A stretch of 64,000 nt of DNA from Betaproteobacteria bacterium (GCA_004293675.1 READ01000015.1:124001-188000); one strand, 5' to 3'. Shown: positions 25,684 through 34,521, numbered from the stretch's first letter. Numbers and translations are program-made. Notes: a model not told the origin generated them from the sequence alone.

Positions 25684-28600
25684 ATGAGTAATCTCGACAC
25701 CAAAAATCTCGTCTACAAGCCCAAGCACAAAGTGCGCTTTGTAACCGCCGCGAGCTTGTTTGACGGGCACGATGCGTCGATCAACATCATGCGTCGCATT
25801 CTGCAGGGCAGCGGTTGTGAAGTGATTCATCTCGGTCACAACCGCAGCGTGAAAGAAGTCGTCGACGCCGCGCTGCAAGAAGACGTACACGGCATTGCCA
25901 TTAGCTCGTATCAGGGCGGTCACGTTGAGTACTTCAAGTACATGATCGATATGTTGCGCGAAGCAGGTGCGAGCCACATCAAGGTGTTCGGTGGCGGCGG
26001 CGGCGTGATCGTGCCGTCTGAAATTAAAGCGCTGCACGACTATGGCGTGACAAAGATATTCTCACCCGAAGACGGCGCGAAACTTGGCTTGCAAGGCATG
26101 ATTAACGACATGGTGGCGCTGTGCGATCATGACTTGAGCTTGGTTCCCTCCCCCCGGGGGGGAGGGTTAGGGAGAGGGTCTTCGCCGGTAGCGCACACGA
26201 CGAACTACACAACGCTAGCCCGCACCATCACCATGCTCGAAGCGGGCGCAATGCCTGAATCAGACCGCCAAGCCATTCACGACCAAGCCGCAAAAATCAC
26301 AACGCCTGCACTAGGAATCACCGGCACCGGCGGCGCCGGAAAGTCTTCACTCACCGACGAACTCATTCGCCGTTTTCGCATCGATCAAAACGACGCGCTA
26401 AAGATCGCAATCATTTCAATCGATCCATCGCGACGCAAATCAGGCGGTGCGTTGCTGGGCGATCGTATTCGCATGAACGCGATCAATCACGAAAACATCT
26501 ACATGCGCTCACTCGCGACGCGCGATTCAGGTGGTTCTGAAATTTCGAAAGCGCTGCCCGATGCAATCGCTGCGTGCAAAGTGCATGGCTTTGATGTGAT
26601 CTTTGTTGAAACATCGGGCATTGGTCAAGGCGACGCCGCCATCGTGCCGCATGTGGACGTATCGCTTTATGTGATGACACCTGAATTCGGCGCTGCAAGT
26701 CAACTCGAAAAAATCGACATGCTCGATTTCGCGGATTTCATCGCGATCAACAAATTTGATCGGAAAGGCGCACAAGACGCGCAGCGCGACGTGCGCAAAC
26801 AAGTGCAGCGAAACAAAGAAGCGTGGAGTGCGGCAACGGAAACGATGCCCGTGTTCGGCACGATGGCATCGCGATTCGCTGACGATGGTGTGACCGCGTT
26901 GTATCAAGCGATGCTGCCCGCGCTCGTTGCCAAAGGTTTGAAGGTCAAGACGAGTTTGTTGCCCAGCGTTGAAACGAGAGCCTCCTCGCAAACCCAGGCC
27001 ATCGTTCCCGGCGCTCGCGCTCGCTATCTCGCGGAGATTGCGGATAGCGTGCGCGGCTATCACCGTTGGGCGGATACGCAAGCGCAAATTGCGCGGGAGC
27101 GGCAGCAGTTGTTGGCGACGAAGCGGATGCTTGGTCTTCTCCCCTCGCCCGCAGGCGGGAGAGGGGTTGGGGGTGAGGGTGGCCGCCCATCGGAGAGCTC
27201 TCTTCTTCTCCGCAGCACCCTCACCGCTACCCCTCTCCCGCCTGCGGGCGAGGGGTTTGGTGCGACTATCGATGCGCTCATTGCAGACCGCAACCAATCC
27301 CTCGATCCACGCGCCAAGAAACTCTTAGACATGTGGCCGCAAACCGTCGCCAGTTATTCCGGCGACGAATACATCGTCAAAATTCGCGATAAAGAAATTC
27401 GCACCGCATTAACAACGACATCATTGTCGGGAACGAAGATTAAGAAGGTGGCTTTGCCGCGCTATGAAGACGATGGCGAAATACTGAAGTGGCAGTTGAA
27501 GGAAAACGTGCCCGGCAGTTTCCCATTCACTGCGGGCGTGTTCGCATTCAAGCGCGAAAACGAAGATCCGACGCGCATGTTCGCTGGTGAGGGAGACGCG
27601 TTTCGTACCAACAAGCGATTCAAGAAAGTCAGCGAAGGCATGGACGCCAAGCGCTTGTCCACAGCGTTCGACAGCGTCACGCTCTACGGCAACGATCCTG
27701 CCGTGCGTCCAGACATCTACGGTAAGGTCGGCAACAGCGGCGTGAGCATCGCCACTCTCGACGACATGAAAGTACTCTACGACGGCTTTGATTTGTGTGC
27801 GCCGACGACATCGGTTTCGATGACCATCAACGGCCCCGCGCCGACGATTCTCGCGTTCTTTATGAACACGGCGATCACGCAGCAGCTCACGAAGTTCAAA
27901 GCGGATAACAAACGCGAACCGACCGATGATGAGGTGGCAAAGATCAAAGCGTGGACGCTTGAAAACGTGCGTGGTACGGTGCAGGCTGACATTCTGAAAG
28001 AAGATCAGGGGCAGAACACCTGCATCTTCTCGACCGAGTTTTCGCTAAAGGTCATGGGTGACATCGCGCAGTACTTCGTGCAAAACAAAGTGCGTAATTT
28101 CTATTCAGTTTCGATCAGCGGTTATCACATTGCTGAGGCCGGCGCGAATCCGATTTCGCAGCTTGCGTTCACGCTTTCAAACGGATTTACGTTCGTTGAG
28201 GCCTACCTCGCGCGCGGCATGCACATCGATGATTTCGCGCAGAACTTGTCGTTCTTTTTCAGCAATGGCATGGACCCGGAATACACCGTGCTCGGTCGCG
28301 TCGCGCGGCGTATCTGGGCCATAGCGATGCGCGAAAAATACGGCGCGAATGATCGCAGCCAAAAACTCAAATATCACATTCAAACCAGCGGCCGTAGCCT
28401 GCACGCGCAGGAAATTCAGTTCAACGACATCCGCACTACGCTGCAAGCACTGATCGCCGTATACGACAACTGCAACAGCCTGCACACCAACGCATTTGAT
28501 GAAGCGATCACCACACCGACCGAAGAATCAGTGCGCCGCGCGATGGCGATTCAGCTCATCATCAATCGCGAATGGGGTCTTGCCAAAAACGAAAACCCGA

Positions 28601-29070
28601 ACCAAGGTGCGTTCATCATCGACGAACTCACAGACTTGGTTGAAGAAGCCGTGCTCAAAGAATTCGAAGCGATTTCAGAACGCGGCGGCGTACTCGGCGC
28701 CATGGAAACCGGCTATCAACGCGGCAAGATTCAAGAAGAATCGATGCACTACGAATGGCTGAAGCACGACGGTACGTTGCCGATCATCGGCGTAAACACC
28801 TTCCGCAATCCGCACGGTGATGCCGTTCAGGAAACACTAGAACTGGCGCGCTCTACCGACGAAGAAAAGCAGAGTCAACTAAAACGACTCGATGATTTCC
28901 ATCACCGCAACGCGAGCGCATCAAACGTAGTGATCAACAAACTCAAACAAACCGCGATGAGCGGCGGCAACGTGTTTGCTGAGTTGATGGAGACGGTAAA
29001 GGTTGCCTCGCTCGGGCAGATTACCGATGCGCTGTTTGAAGTGGGTGGGCAGTATCGACGGAGTATGTAG
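25684..29070 (+). CDS. icmF: Fused isobutyryl-CoA mutase IcmF, with two in-frame repeat insertions
   Basis: 1128 residues, adenosylcobalamin-dependent; interconverts isobutyryl-CoA and n-butyryl-CoA. Order: B12-binding domain (~1-150; D27-G-H29 with His29 as cobalt ligand), MeaB-like G-protein chaperone (~200-480; Walker A G214-T-G-G-A-G-K-S), and the substrate-binding barrel (~550-1128). Two stretches, 153-166 ([15 protein letters not shown]) and 484-525 ([12 protein letters not shown]...[11 protein letters not shown]), are encoded by GC-rich palindromic repeats. They lie in the two interdomain linkers and account for the extra length over typical ~1090-residue IcmF. A LiuR-like operator lies upstream. 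Confidence 0.95.
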   Translation: MSNLDTKNLVYKPKHKVRFVTAASLFDGHDASINIMRRILQGSGCEVIHLGHNRSVKEVVDAALQEDVHGIAISSYQGGHVEYFKYMIDMLREAGASHIKVFGGGGGVIVPSEIKALHDYGVTKIFSPEDGAKLGLQGMINDMVALCDHDLSLVPSPRGGGLGRGSSPVAHTTNYTTLARTITMLEAGAMPESDRQAIHDQAAKITTPALGITGTGGAGKSSLTDELIRRFRIDQNDALKIAIISIDPSRRKSGGALLGDRIRMNAINHENIYMRSLATRDSGGSEISKALPDAIAACKVHGFDVIFVETSGIGQGDAAIVPHVDVSLYVMTPEFGAASQLEKIDMLDFADFIAINKFDRKGAQDAQRDVRKQVQRNKEAWSAATETMPVFGTMASRFADDGVTALYQAMLPALVAKGLKVKTSLLPSVETRASSQTQAIVPGARARYLAEIADSVRGYHRWADTQAQIARERQQLLATKRMLGLLPSPAGGRGVGGEGGRPSESSLLLRSTLTATPLPPAGEGFGATIDALIADRNQSLDPRAKKLLDMWPQTVASYSGDEYIVKIRDKEIRTALTTTSLSGTKIKKVALPRYEDDGEILKWQLKENVPGSFPFTAGVFAFKRENEDPTRMFAGEGDAFRTNKRFKKVSEGMDAKRLSTAFDSVTLYGNDPAVRPDIYGKVGNSGVSIATLDDMKVLYDGFDLCAPTTSVSMTINGPAPTILAFFMNTAITQQLTKFKADNKREPTDDEVAKIKAWTLENVRGTVQADILKEDQGQNTCIFSTEFSLKVMGDIAQYFVQNKVRNFYSVSISGYHIAEAGANPISQLAFTLSNGFTFVEAYLARGMHIDDFAQNLSFFFSNGMDPEYTVLGRVARRIWAIAMREKYGANDRSQKLKYHIQTSGRSLHAQEIQFNDIRTTLQALIAVYDNCNSLHTNAFDEAITTPTEESVRRAMAIQLIINREWGLAKNENPNQGAFIIDELTDLVEEAVLKEFEAISERGGVLGAMETGYQRGKIQEESMHYEWLKHDGTLPIIGVNTFRNPHGDAVQETLELARSTDEEKQSQLKRLDDFHHRNASASNVVINKLKQTAMSGGNVFAELMETVKVASLGQITDALFEVGGQYRRSM
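26141..26182. repeat. GC-rich palindromic element (half copy) inside icmF, linker 1
   Basis: GGTTCCCTCCCCCCGGGGGG...TTAGGGAGAGGGTCTTC matches the left half of the prmC insertion (3653-3692) almost base for base, including the same reading frame (LVPSP). The right arm is missing. Confidence 0.85.
27134..27260. repeat. GC-rich palindromic element inside icmF, linker 2
   Basis: CTTCTCCCCTCGCCCGCAGG...GGTTGGGGGTGAGGGTGG and its inverse CCACCCTCA-type arm CACCCTCACCGCTACCCCTC...GGGCGAGGGG surround ~30 bp. It is in frame and without a stop, and matches the insertion at 5955-6090. Confidence 0.85.
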
Positions 29071-29100
29071 ATTTCATCTCGCTAAACATAAAGAAATGTT

Positions 29101-29150
29101 AATTTCCTAATAACTGTTTATAATTTCCTAAACGGCGAATGTTAGGAAAT
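29101..29150 (+). promoter_or_regulatory. Promoter with AATTTCCTAA repeats, probable autoregulatory site
   Basis: AATTTCCTAA occurs at 29101-29110 and again at 29122-29131, centres 21 bp apart (two helical turns). The inverse TTAGGAAAT is at 29142-29150. A consensus TATAAT (29119-29124) overlaps the second repeat. A dimeric protein bound here would block the promoter. The gene begins 5 bp later and encodes an N-terminal winged HTH, so autoregulation is likely (inference). Confidence 0.6.
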
Positions 29151-29154
29151 ATCG

Positions 29155-30180
29155 ATGAGATCCGCAGGCCTAGATCCAGTTACTCGGGGTTGGATTACGC
29201 AGCGTGCAAGAGAGAGTCCGGAAGGGCTGAGCAGTTGGATTGCCGACAAATTTGGCATCACCAGACGCACGGCCAACCTATGGCTGGCGACAATTGTTGC
29301 TCAAGGCTTTCTAAAGGCAACTGGCACAACGCACAAGGTGTATTCGATAGGCCCGAACGTCGAATTCTCATTTTTTGTTCCTGTTGTTGGGCTCGACGAA
29401 AATCAGCTTTGGCTTGATCGAATACTTCCGTGGCTGGACGCAATTCCCGACAACGTGATTCGCATTTGCCATCATGGTTTCACGGAAATGGTTAACAACG
29501 CATGCGATCACTCCGAAGGAAAAGAGTTGTGGGTGAGGCTGCGTGTAGATGCTTCTGTCGTCGAGATGATTGTTGATGACGATGGCGTTGGCATCTTTAA
29601 CAAAGTACAGCGAGCCCTTAACCTTCCTGATCCGAGGCTTTCGCTCCTTGAGCTTGCTAAAGGCCGTTTCACTACTGACCCAAAAAATCACTCCGGCGAA
29701 GGCATTTTCTTTTCTTCGCGGATGTTCGACGACTTCGCTATTCACGCCGACGGACTTATTTTTAGTCATCAAGACGGAACAAAGTTTGATTACCTATTCG
29801 AAGGAGAGCAAGCCGAAAAAGGCACTATGGTCGTAATGCGGATTGCACGAAACAGCACGAGAGTGCCGAATGACGTGTTCTTCCAATTCGCTGCGCCAGA
29901 CGAATTCACTTTTGACCGCACCATCGTGCCAATGAAGCTAGCTCGACTTGGCAACGAAAATCTGGTGTCACGTTCGCAAGCGAAGCGAGTGATTCTGCGC
30001 TTCGACCGCTTCAGTTTTGTCGATCTTGATTTCAATGGCATACCCACCATTGGCCAAGCGTTCGCCGATGAGATATTTCGGGTGTATGCCAAGGCACATC
30101 CTGAAATCAAACTCAGCTATTCCAATTGTGTGCCAGAGGTGGAGCTGATGATTCGTCGAGCGCTAGCTCATGTTGAGTAG
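29155..30180 (+). CDS. HTH / GHKL-ATPase / STAS-like (DUF4325) fusion regulator
   Basis: 341 residues. Residues 10-66 form a winged helix (GLSSWIADKFGITRRTANLWLATIVAQGFL). Residues 100-230 are a GHKL ATPase: N-box E111-x2-N114-N115 with His119, DDDGVGIF at 141-148, and HSGEGIFFSS at 179-188. Residues 270-336 match the STAS-like DUF4325 (VILRFDRFSFVDLDFNGIPTIGQAFADEIF). The layout recalls an anti-sigma kinase (RsbW-like) joined to its anti-anti-sigma partner (RsbV-like) and a DNA-binding head. There is no receiver or dimerisation/phosphotransfer domain, so it is not an ordinary histidine kinase. Codon use is less GC-rich than the neighbours, which fits transfer. Function unknown. Confidence 0.85.
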   Translation: MRSAGLDPVTRGWITQRARESPEGLSSWIADKFGITRRTANLWLATIVAQGFLKATGTTHKVYSIGPNVEFSFFVPVVGLDENQLWLDRILPWLDAIPDNVIRICHHGFTEMVNNACDHSEGKELWVRLRVDASVVEMIVDDDGVGIFNKVQRALNLPDPRLSLLELAKGRFTTDPKNHSGEGIFFSSRMFDDFAIHADGLIFSHQDGTKFDYLFEGEQAEKGTMVVMRIARNSTRVPNDVFFQFAAPDEFTFDRTIVPMKLARLGNENLVSRSQAKRVILRFDRFSFVDLDFNGIPTIGQAFADEIFRVYAKAHPEIKLSYSNCVPEVELMIRRALAHVE

Positions 30181-30189
30181 TGATTGAGC

Positions 30190-30448
30190 GCTACACCACC
30201 ATCGGCGTAACCACTCCATCCATAGCCAACACCGCCCCCGTGATGTAACACGTTCGGTTCGATGCGGGGTAAACCACTGCGTCGGCGATTTCTCTGGACT
30301 CTGCGATGCGGCCTAGCGGGCGCGTGGCTTTGGCTCGCATGAGGGCTTCTTCCACGCTGATGCCTTGTTGCCTTGCCTCGGCTTGCATGCCTTCGTGCAG
30401 GCGTTCGGTGAGCGTGAGGCCGCGGTTGACGGCGTTCACGCGCACGCC
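30190..30448 (-). pseudogene. SDR 3'-end fragment, copy 1
   Basis: The minus strand encodes only the C-terminal ~85 residues of an SDR (VNAVNRGLTLTERLHEGMQAE...YITGAVLAMDGVVTPMVV), with no Rossmann half or catalytic YxxxK upstream. The near-universal N-P-G after VNAV is changed to N-R-G, and YLAS to YPAS, which suggests decay. A 259-bp direct copy (about 85% identical by eye) lies at 31707-31965. Confidence 0.8.
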
Positions 30449-30471
30449 TCTGCCTGCTTCTCACGCGGCGG

Positions 30472-30699
30472 TCACCCCTGCTTCACTCGAACCTGCCCCG
30501 CGCGATACTGATTGATCGATTTCAACAAATGCTTTGCGTTGGCAGGTTCAGCGAGCAAATGGCTCGTCTCGTTGAACCCGTCGGCAGCGTCAAGCATTGA
30601 TGTGTTGCGGTCAGGACGAATACCGGGAAGCAATCCGCCCTTGCCGTTCATCACGGGGACATTCAGATTCGGTGGTTTTTTGACAAGTCGTCTGGTCAT
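30472..30699 (-). pseudogene. Remnant of a YefM/Phd-type antitoxin
   Basis: A 75-residue frame whose second half (DGFNETSHLLAEPANAKHLLKSINQYRAGQV) matches the C-terminal tail of YefM-family antitoxins, which typically read ...ETLHLLRSPANAxHLxxSIxQYRAG. The DNA-binding N-terminal half is not recognisable (MTRRLVKKPPNLNVPVMNG...). No YoeB-like toxin follows; the SDR fragment is there instead. It is probably a leftover of a lost toxin-antitoxin pair. Confidence 0.6.
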
Positions 30700-30882
30700 T
30701 TCATCCTCGCAATCATTCGCCGCCAGAATTCAAGCCCATGTCTGCATTGTGACTGTTCCCGCCCAGTAATTTATACGAGTATTGCCGCAACCAAGGCATC
30801 CGGCGCGAGCGGGGCACGCCTGAAACGACAGCCCCGCGCCAATGCGCAGCAAAGTGACGAATGCTGCGCTACTATCTCGCTC

Positions 30883-31104
30883 ATGAGCACAATGCATGAC
30901 AAGTTGCCTCTAGACCCACTGGCTGTGGGGGAGGAGCCTACCGACGAACAGCTCGCGGAAATCATGGACGACGTAGCGCGCGTTGCGCGCGAAAAGCGCG
31001 CGGCGGCTGAACTTAACTCCCGCGCTGTTCTCGCAGCGGATTTGCTCGCGGCGCAAGCGCGTACCGAGTACCAGCGTAAACAGTTCGATCTACCGCGTCT
31101 TTAG
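30883..31104 (+). CDS. Small putative antitoxin of the zeta-like toxin
   Basis: 73 residues, mostly helical and charged (EEPTDEQLAEIMDDVARVAREKRAAAEL). It ends 5 bp before the zeta-like gene, the usual layout of chromosomal two-gene toxin modules. There is no similarity I can name to the classical epsilon antitoxin. TACTAT (30870-30875) lies seven bases before the ATG, so the transcript may be leaderless. Confidence 0.7.
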   Translation: MSTMHDKLPLDPLAVGEEPTDEQLAEIMDDVARVAREKRAAAELNSRAVLAADLLAAQARTEYQRKQFDLPRL

Positions 31105-31109
31105 TCGCT

Positions 31110-31727
31110 GTGGACATGTCGCGCCCTCGCCTGATTGTCGTCGCCGGGCCGAATGGGGCAGGCAAGACGTCCATCACTGAAGCGGTATTGCGGCACCAAT
31201 GGATGCACGGTTGCGAATACGTCAATCCCGACAACATCGCACGCGATGAGTTCGGAGACTGGAACTCACTTGACGCTGTATTGAAAGCCGCCAATCTGGC
31301 TGCTGAGCGTCGCGAAAACTGCCTGCAGCAGAGCAACGACCTCGCATCCGAGACAGTACTTTCGTCACCCGACAAAGTGGATTTTGTGTTGCGAGCTGCG
31401 CAGGCCGGATTTTTCGTGCGGCTGTTCTTCGTCGGCACACGGGACGCTACGATCAATGCGGCGCGCATTGCCCGCCGGGTGATGGAGGGCGGGCACGAGG
31501 TTCCCATCGGCAAGATCATTTCGCGCTGCGGCAAGTCCATCGCCAACTGTGCGCAACTCGAGTCGGTCGTGGATCGACTTTACGTTTACGACAACAGCGT
31601 GGATAACGCCTCACCGCAGTTGTGTTTTCGCGCATCCGAAGGCCAGCTCAACAAGCGCTATCTGCCTGTGCCCGATTGGGCGCAGTCCATTTTTGAGCGC
31701 GTGCCCGCTACACCACCATCGGCGTAA
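31110..31727 (+). CDS. Zeta-toxin family P-loop kinase
   Basis: 205 residues. Walker A is GPNGAGKTS (13-21), followed by EYVNPDNIARDEF, SETVLSS and RIARRVMEGGHEVPIGKIISR, the pattern of the bacterial zeta/UDP-GlcNAc-kinase-like group. Such toxins phosphorylate cell-wall precursors; the exact target here is not shown. Start GTG 31110 or ATG 31116. The last ~5 codons and the stop lie in the second SDR fragment on the opposite strand (31707 onward), so the junction has trimmed or replaced the native end. Confidence 0.82.
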   Translation: MDMSRPRLIVVAGPNGAGKTSITEAVLRHQWMHGCEYVNPDNIARDEFGDWNSLDAVLKAANLAAERRENCLQQSNDLASETVLSSPDKVDFVLRAAQAGFFVRLFFVGTRDATINAARIARRVMEGGHEVPIGKIISRCGKSIANCAQLESVVDRLYVYDNSVDNASPQLCFRASEGQLNKRYLPVPDWAQSIFERVPATPPSA

Positions 31728-31965
31728 CCGCCCCATCCATAGCCACCACCGCCCCCGTGATGTAGCTCGCGCGCTTTGATGCGAGGTAGACCATTGCGTC
31801 GGCGATTTCGCTGGGTTCTGCGATGCGATAGAGCGGGCGGGTGGCTTTGACTCGGGTCAGGGCTTCTTCCATGCTGATGCCTTGTTGCCGTGCCTCGGCT
31901 TGCATGCCTTCTTGCAGGCGCTCGGTGAGCGTGAGACCGGGGTTGACGGCGTTCACGCGCGCACC
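31707..31965 (-). pseudogene. SDR 3'-end fragment, copy 2
   Basis: The same C-terminal SDR piece as copy 1, better preserved (NAVNPGLTLTERLQEG...ADAMVYLASKRASYITGAVVAMDGAVTPMVV). The upstream SDR body is missing; the lipoprotein gene's promoter begins right beyond it. The two copies bracket the antitoxin remnant and toxin module as 259-bp direct repeats. Confidence 0.8.
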
Positions 31966-32011
31966 CTTTCCAGTGTTCGGATGCCATCGAGCGGAGCGCG
32001 CAACGAAACCG

Positions 32012-32023
32012 GATAATCACTGG
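32012..32023 (+). promoter_or_regulatory. GATAAT box six bases before the lipoprotein start
   Basis: GATAAT (32012-32017), then CACTGG, then ATG 32024. It fits the -10 of a leaderless transcript. No clear -35. Confidence 0.4.
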
Positions 32024-32479
32024 ATGAATCGAGAGAAATTGGCGCACCACTTACTGACGCTCGTTGGACTTGCGACGCTTTTGATTGCGCTCAGCGCCTG
32101 CGCCCGCACCGACCCAGAAAAAGCACTGCGCGCGACGATTGCTGAAATGGAGGCCGCGGTCAAAGCGCGTGAGCCTGCGAAACTCGTTGGCTACCTTGCG
32201 CCGGATTTCGCGCGCAGTGGCGAAGGCGGGATGAATCGCGATGACGCTCGGCGCACGGTGGCGGCGGTGTTGCTTACGAACCCGAACATTTACATGAACG
32301 TGTCGATCAGCGAATTGACGATTACGGGCAATACGGCAATGGCGAAATTGGTGGTCGTCGCGGGCGGCGGCTCGGGCATCATTCCGGAGCGTGCGCAGAG
32401 TTGGAATTTCACGACGCGCTGGCGATTTGACAACAACAAGTGGCTGGTGGAGCGCGCGGACTGGACTGAATTGCTGTAA
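32024..32479 (+). CDS. Small lipoprotein with an NTF2-like domain
   Basis: 151 residues with a signal sequence and lipobox LSAC (Cys26). The rest (EKALRATIAEMEAAVKAREPAKLVGYLAPDFARSG...WNFTTRWRFDNNKWLVERADW) has the helix-then-curved-sheet pattern of NTF2/SnoaL-like folds. The role is unknown. An in-frame start further upstream at 31841 is rejected because it runs through the SDR fragment. Confidence 0.8.
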   Translation: MNREKLAHHLLTLVGLATLLIALSACARTDPEKALRATIAEMEAAVKAREPAKLVGYLAPDFARSGEGGMNRDDARRTVAAVLLTNPNIYMNVSISELTITGNTAMAKLVVVAGGGSGIIPERAQSWNFTTRWRFDNNKWLVERADWTELL

Positions 32480-32485
32480 CCCGCC

Positions 32486-32513
32486 CGTGGTTGGATAAGC
32501 TGACCACCGACGC
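32486..32513. repeat. Worn GTTCGTGG-type repeat
   Basis: CGTGGTTGGATAAGCTGACC aligns with the inverted form of the 11.1-kb repeat (GTGGTTCGACAAGCTCACC) with a few changes. It sits between the lipoprotein stop and the DUF2214 gene. Confidence 0.55.
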
Positions 32514-32544
32514 TACTGAACATCAACACTTGGATGAAAACTTT

Positions 32545-32994
32545 ATGAGCCTTGACGCGAACCTTGCGATTTTTCACCACCTACTGGCGTTTGCATTGGT
32601 GGGGGTTTTGATGGCGGAATGGGCGGTGTTGCGTGGGCCGATTTCGGCGCAGTCGGTGCGCTTTTTACCGAAGCTCGATGCGGCGTACGGGATTGCGGCG
32701 CTGCTGCTTTTGATCGTTGGTTATCTGCGCGTTCGTTACGGCGTTAAGGGTTTCGCGTTCTACAGCGGGAATCCGGTGTTTTGGATGAAGATCGCGTTCT
32801 TTGCAGCGGTGGGTTTGTTGTCGATCATCCCGACCCTTTCGTTTTTTCGTTGGTCGCGCGCCTTCAAATCAACGAATGCGTTGCCGACGGATGCGCAGTG
32901 GATTCGCGCGCGCAGGCTGGTGTTGATTGAGGTGCATTTGCTCGCGCCGGTGATGATTTTTGCGGCGATCATGGCGCGTGGAATCGGGTTGTAG
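32545..32994 (+). CDS. DUF2214 family membrane protein
   Basis: 149 residues and four hydrophobic helices (LAIFHHLLAFALVGVLMAEWAVLRGP; GIAALLLLIVGYLRVRYG; WMKIAFFAAVGLLSIIPT; HLLAPVMIFAAIMARGIGL). His residues in the first and last helices could bind haem or metal. I chose ATG 32545; the earlier ATG 32491 lies in a repeat. Function unknown. Confidence 0.85.
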   Translation: MSLDANLAIFHHLLAFALVGVLMAEWAVLRGPISAQSVRFLPKLDAAYGIAALLLLIVGYLRVRYGVKGFAFYSGNPVFWMKIAFFAAVGLLSIIPTLSFFRWSRAFKSTNALPTDAQWIRARRLVLIEVHLLAPVMIFAAIMARGIGL

Positions 32995-33043
32995 CGCTGT
33001 AGATAGCGAATTGATGAGTCAGGAAGTGTTCCGTTTCTTCGAC

Positions 33044-33163
33044 ACAAACTTTATTGAGCAATGCCTTACGAAATAAGGCATTACGGCGATTTATATCGAT
33101 TATTGAAAAGTCATCTAATCTGCTTATAGTCCATATTTTACCGGGCAATATGCTGAAAAGTTT
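33044..33163. repeat. AT-rich paired-palindrome element, copy 5
   Basis: Left end ACAAACTTTATTGAGCAATG...AAATAAGGCATT (33044-33082) and right end AGTCCATATTTTACCGGGC...CTGAAAAGTTT (33128-33163). The left arm holds a perfect TGCCTTA...TAAGGCA palindrome. It lies downstream of both flanking convergent genes. Confidence 0.85.
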
Positions 33164-33262
33164 GATTGCGCTGCACTATGGCGACTCATGACCGTTCGCT
33201 ACGGCGACTCATTCGCAATTCACACTCAAGTTCGCCCGATACACCGGCGAGCGAAAGTAATT

Positions 33263-33784
33263 TCAGCGCGGCGCCGCCACGAAAGGCGCGAATTTCTGCG
33301 CCGCAATTTCGTGGGTAATCGGGCCGACGTGCTTGGCGCGGATGATGCCTTCGGCGTCGATCAGAAACGTTTCTGGTGCGCCGTAAACGCCCCAATCCAA
33401 ACCCACTTTGCCATCAGCGTCAAAAGCAGAGAGCACGAACGGATCGCCCGTTTTTTTGAGTACGTCTAGCCCCGCGGCTCGCTGATCTTTGTAGTTGAAG
33501 CCCACAATCGGCGCGAAGTTACTTTTCTGCAAATCCAACAGCACTGGGTGCTCTTCTTTGCAGCTGGCGCACCAACTCGCCCAAACATTCATGAGCCACA
33601 CTTTGCCCTTCATGTCGGCGGGCGAAAAGTTGGCGTTTGGGTTGCCAAGCTGTGTGAGCGTGAAGGCGGGCGCGGGCTTGCCGATGAGCGGAGATGGCAC
33701 TTCTTTCGGGTCGCGGAACAGCCCCCAATAGAGGATGCCGGCGAGGAGAAAAAAGGATAACGGGACTAGGAGGCGTTTGTTCAT
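33263..33784 (-). CDS. ccmG: Cytochrome c biogenesis thioredoxin CcmG (DsbE)
   Basis: 173 residues anchored by one N-terminal helix. The thioredoxin fold has W-C72-A-S-C75 and the Ccm-type GVYGAPETFLIDAEG stretch. It reduces the CXXCH cysteines of apocytochrome c in the periplasm. Start at 33784, since the longer frame (33853) has no signal character. It is last in the ccm cluster, separated from ccmE by a GC-rich palindrome where ccmF would normally be. Confidence 0.93.
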   Translation of the reverse strand: MNKRLLVPLSFFLLAGILYWGLFRDPKEVPSPLIGKPAPAFTLTQLGNPNANFSPADMKGKVWLMNVWASWCASCKEEHPVLLDLQKSNFAPIVGFNYKDQRAAGLDVLKKTGDPFVLSAFDADGKVGLDWGVYGAPETFLIDAEGIIRAKHVGPITHEIAAQKFAPFVAAPR

Positions 33785-33887
33785 TGGGCGCGCTTGAGTG
33801 GTGAGCGAATTTGCGGCAAGGTGCGGTTTGTGCTGATTCCGGGAATGCGGCAACTGAGTCGGATCGTGAACTAGTTTGCGATGAAAA

Positions 33888-33924
33888 CCATCCCCACCCT
33901 AGCCCTCCCCTTGAAGGGGAGGGA
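33888..33924. repeat. GC-rich palindromic element between ccmE and ccmG
   Basis: CCATCCCCACCCTAGCCCTC followed by CCCTTGAAGGGGAGGG; a half copy of the hairpins at 57463-57580 and 58400-58519. It sits exactly where ccmF is found in most ccm operons. Confidence 0.8.
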
Positions 33925-33947
33925 ACACTGCGAATCGCACTCGGCCG

Positions 33948-34400
33948 TCAATACTTCAACGTCTTCTCAGCCGCAGCGCGCGCTTTGTTGGCTTGCTCGA
34001 CAGCGCTCGCAGCCTCGGGCGGCATGTAATTTTCGTCATGTTTGGCGAGCACTTCTTTGGCGCGAAACACGCCGCCAGCGTCGAGTTTTCCCTGAGCGAC
34101 GACGCCTTTACCTTCGCGGAATAAATCGGGCAGGATGCCGGTGTAGGCAACGCTCACCACTTGCGCGGTATCGGTGACCTTGAATGTGACATTGACACCG
34201 TCGCGCTTAACGCTACCTGTTTCGACCATGCCACCAATGCGAAAGGTGCGATTCATCGGCGCTTCGTTGGCTTTGATTTGCGTCGGCGTGAAAAAGAATG
34301 CGAGGTTATCTTTGAGCGCGGTGAGGACGAGCGCGGTCGCTGCGGCCAGGATAACCAGGCCGCCGAGGATTAGCGCGAGACGTTTTTGTTTAAGTGTCAT
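33948..34400 (-). CDS. ccmE: Haem chaperone CcmE
   Basis: 150 residues: one N-terminal membrane helix and a periplasmic OB-fold. His121 in [12 protein letters not shown] is the covalent haem-binding His, with Tyr125 nearby. It receives haem from CcmC and passes it to CcmF. Confidence 0.95.
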   Translation of the reverse strand: MTLKQKRLALILGGLVILAAATALVLTALKDNLAFFFTPTQIKANEAPMNRTFRIGGMVETGSVKRDGVNVTFKVTDTAQVVSVAYTGILPDLFREGKGVVAQGKLDAGGVFRAKEVLAKHDENYMPPEAASAVEQANKARAAAEKTLKY

Positions 34401-34421
34401 GTTTGTTGTGGGATCAGTTTG

Positions 34422-34521
34422 GTTTTTGCCACAGATTTCACAGATTGCACAGATTGCACAGATTCGATTCGATCTGGAGTGGGCCGAAATCGGTGTTCAT
34501 CTGTGAAATCTGTGGCAAAAA
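34422..34521. repeat. CACAGATT-type inverted repeat with tandem units
   Basis: TTTTTGCCACAGATTTCACA and TGTGAAATCTGTGGCAAAAA are inverted arms of ~20 bp. Inside are tandem CACAGATTG units and a TTCATCTGTG motif. It separates ccmE and ccmD, ending one base before the ccmD stop. A relative lies at 55788-55880. Confidence 0.85.

Noticed and set aside
26527-27297. 256-codon minus-strand frame
   Set aside because: Antisense to icmF and extended by the repeat at 27134-27260.
30181-31970. Island as a classical insertion sequence or integron
   Set aside because: There is no transposase or integrase, no terminal inverted repeats, and the flanking copies are direct and coding-derived.
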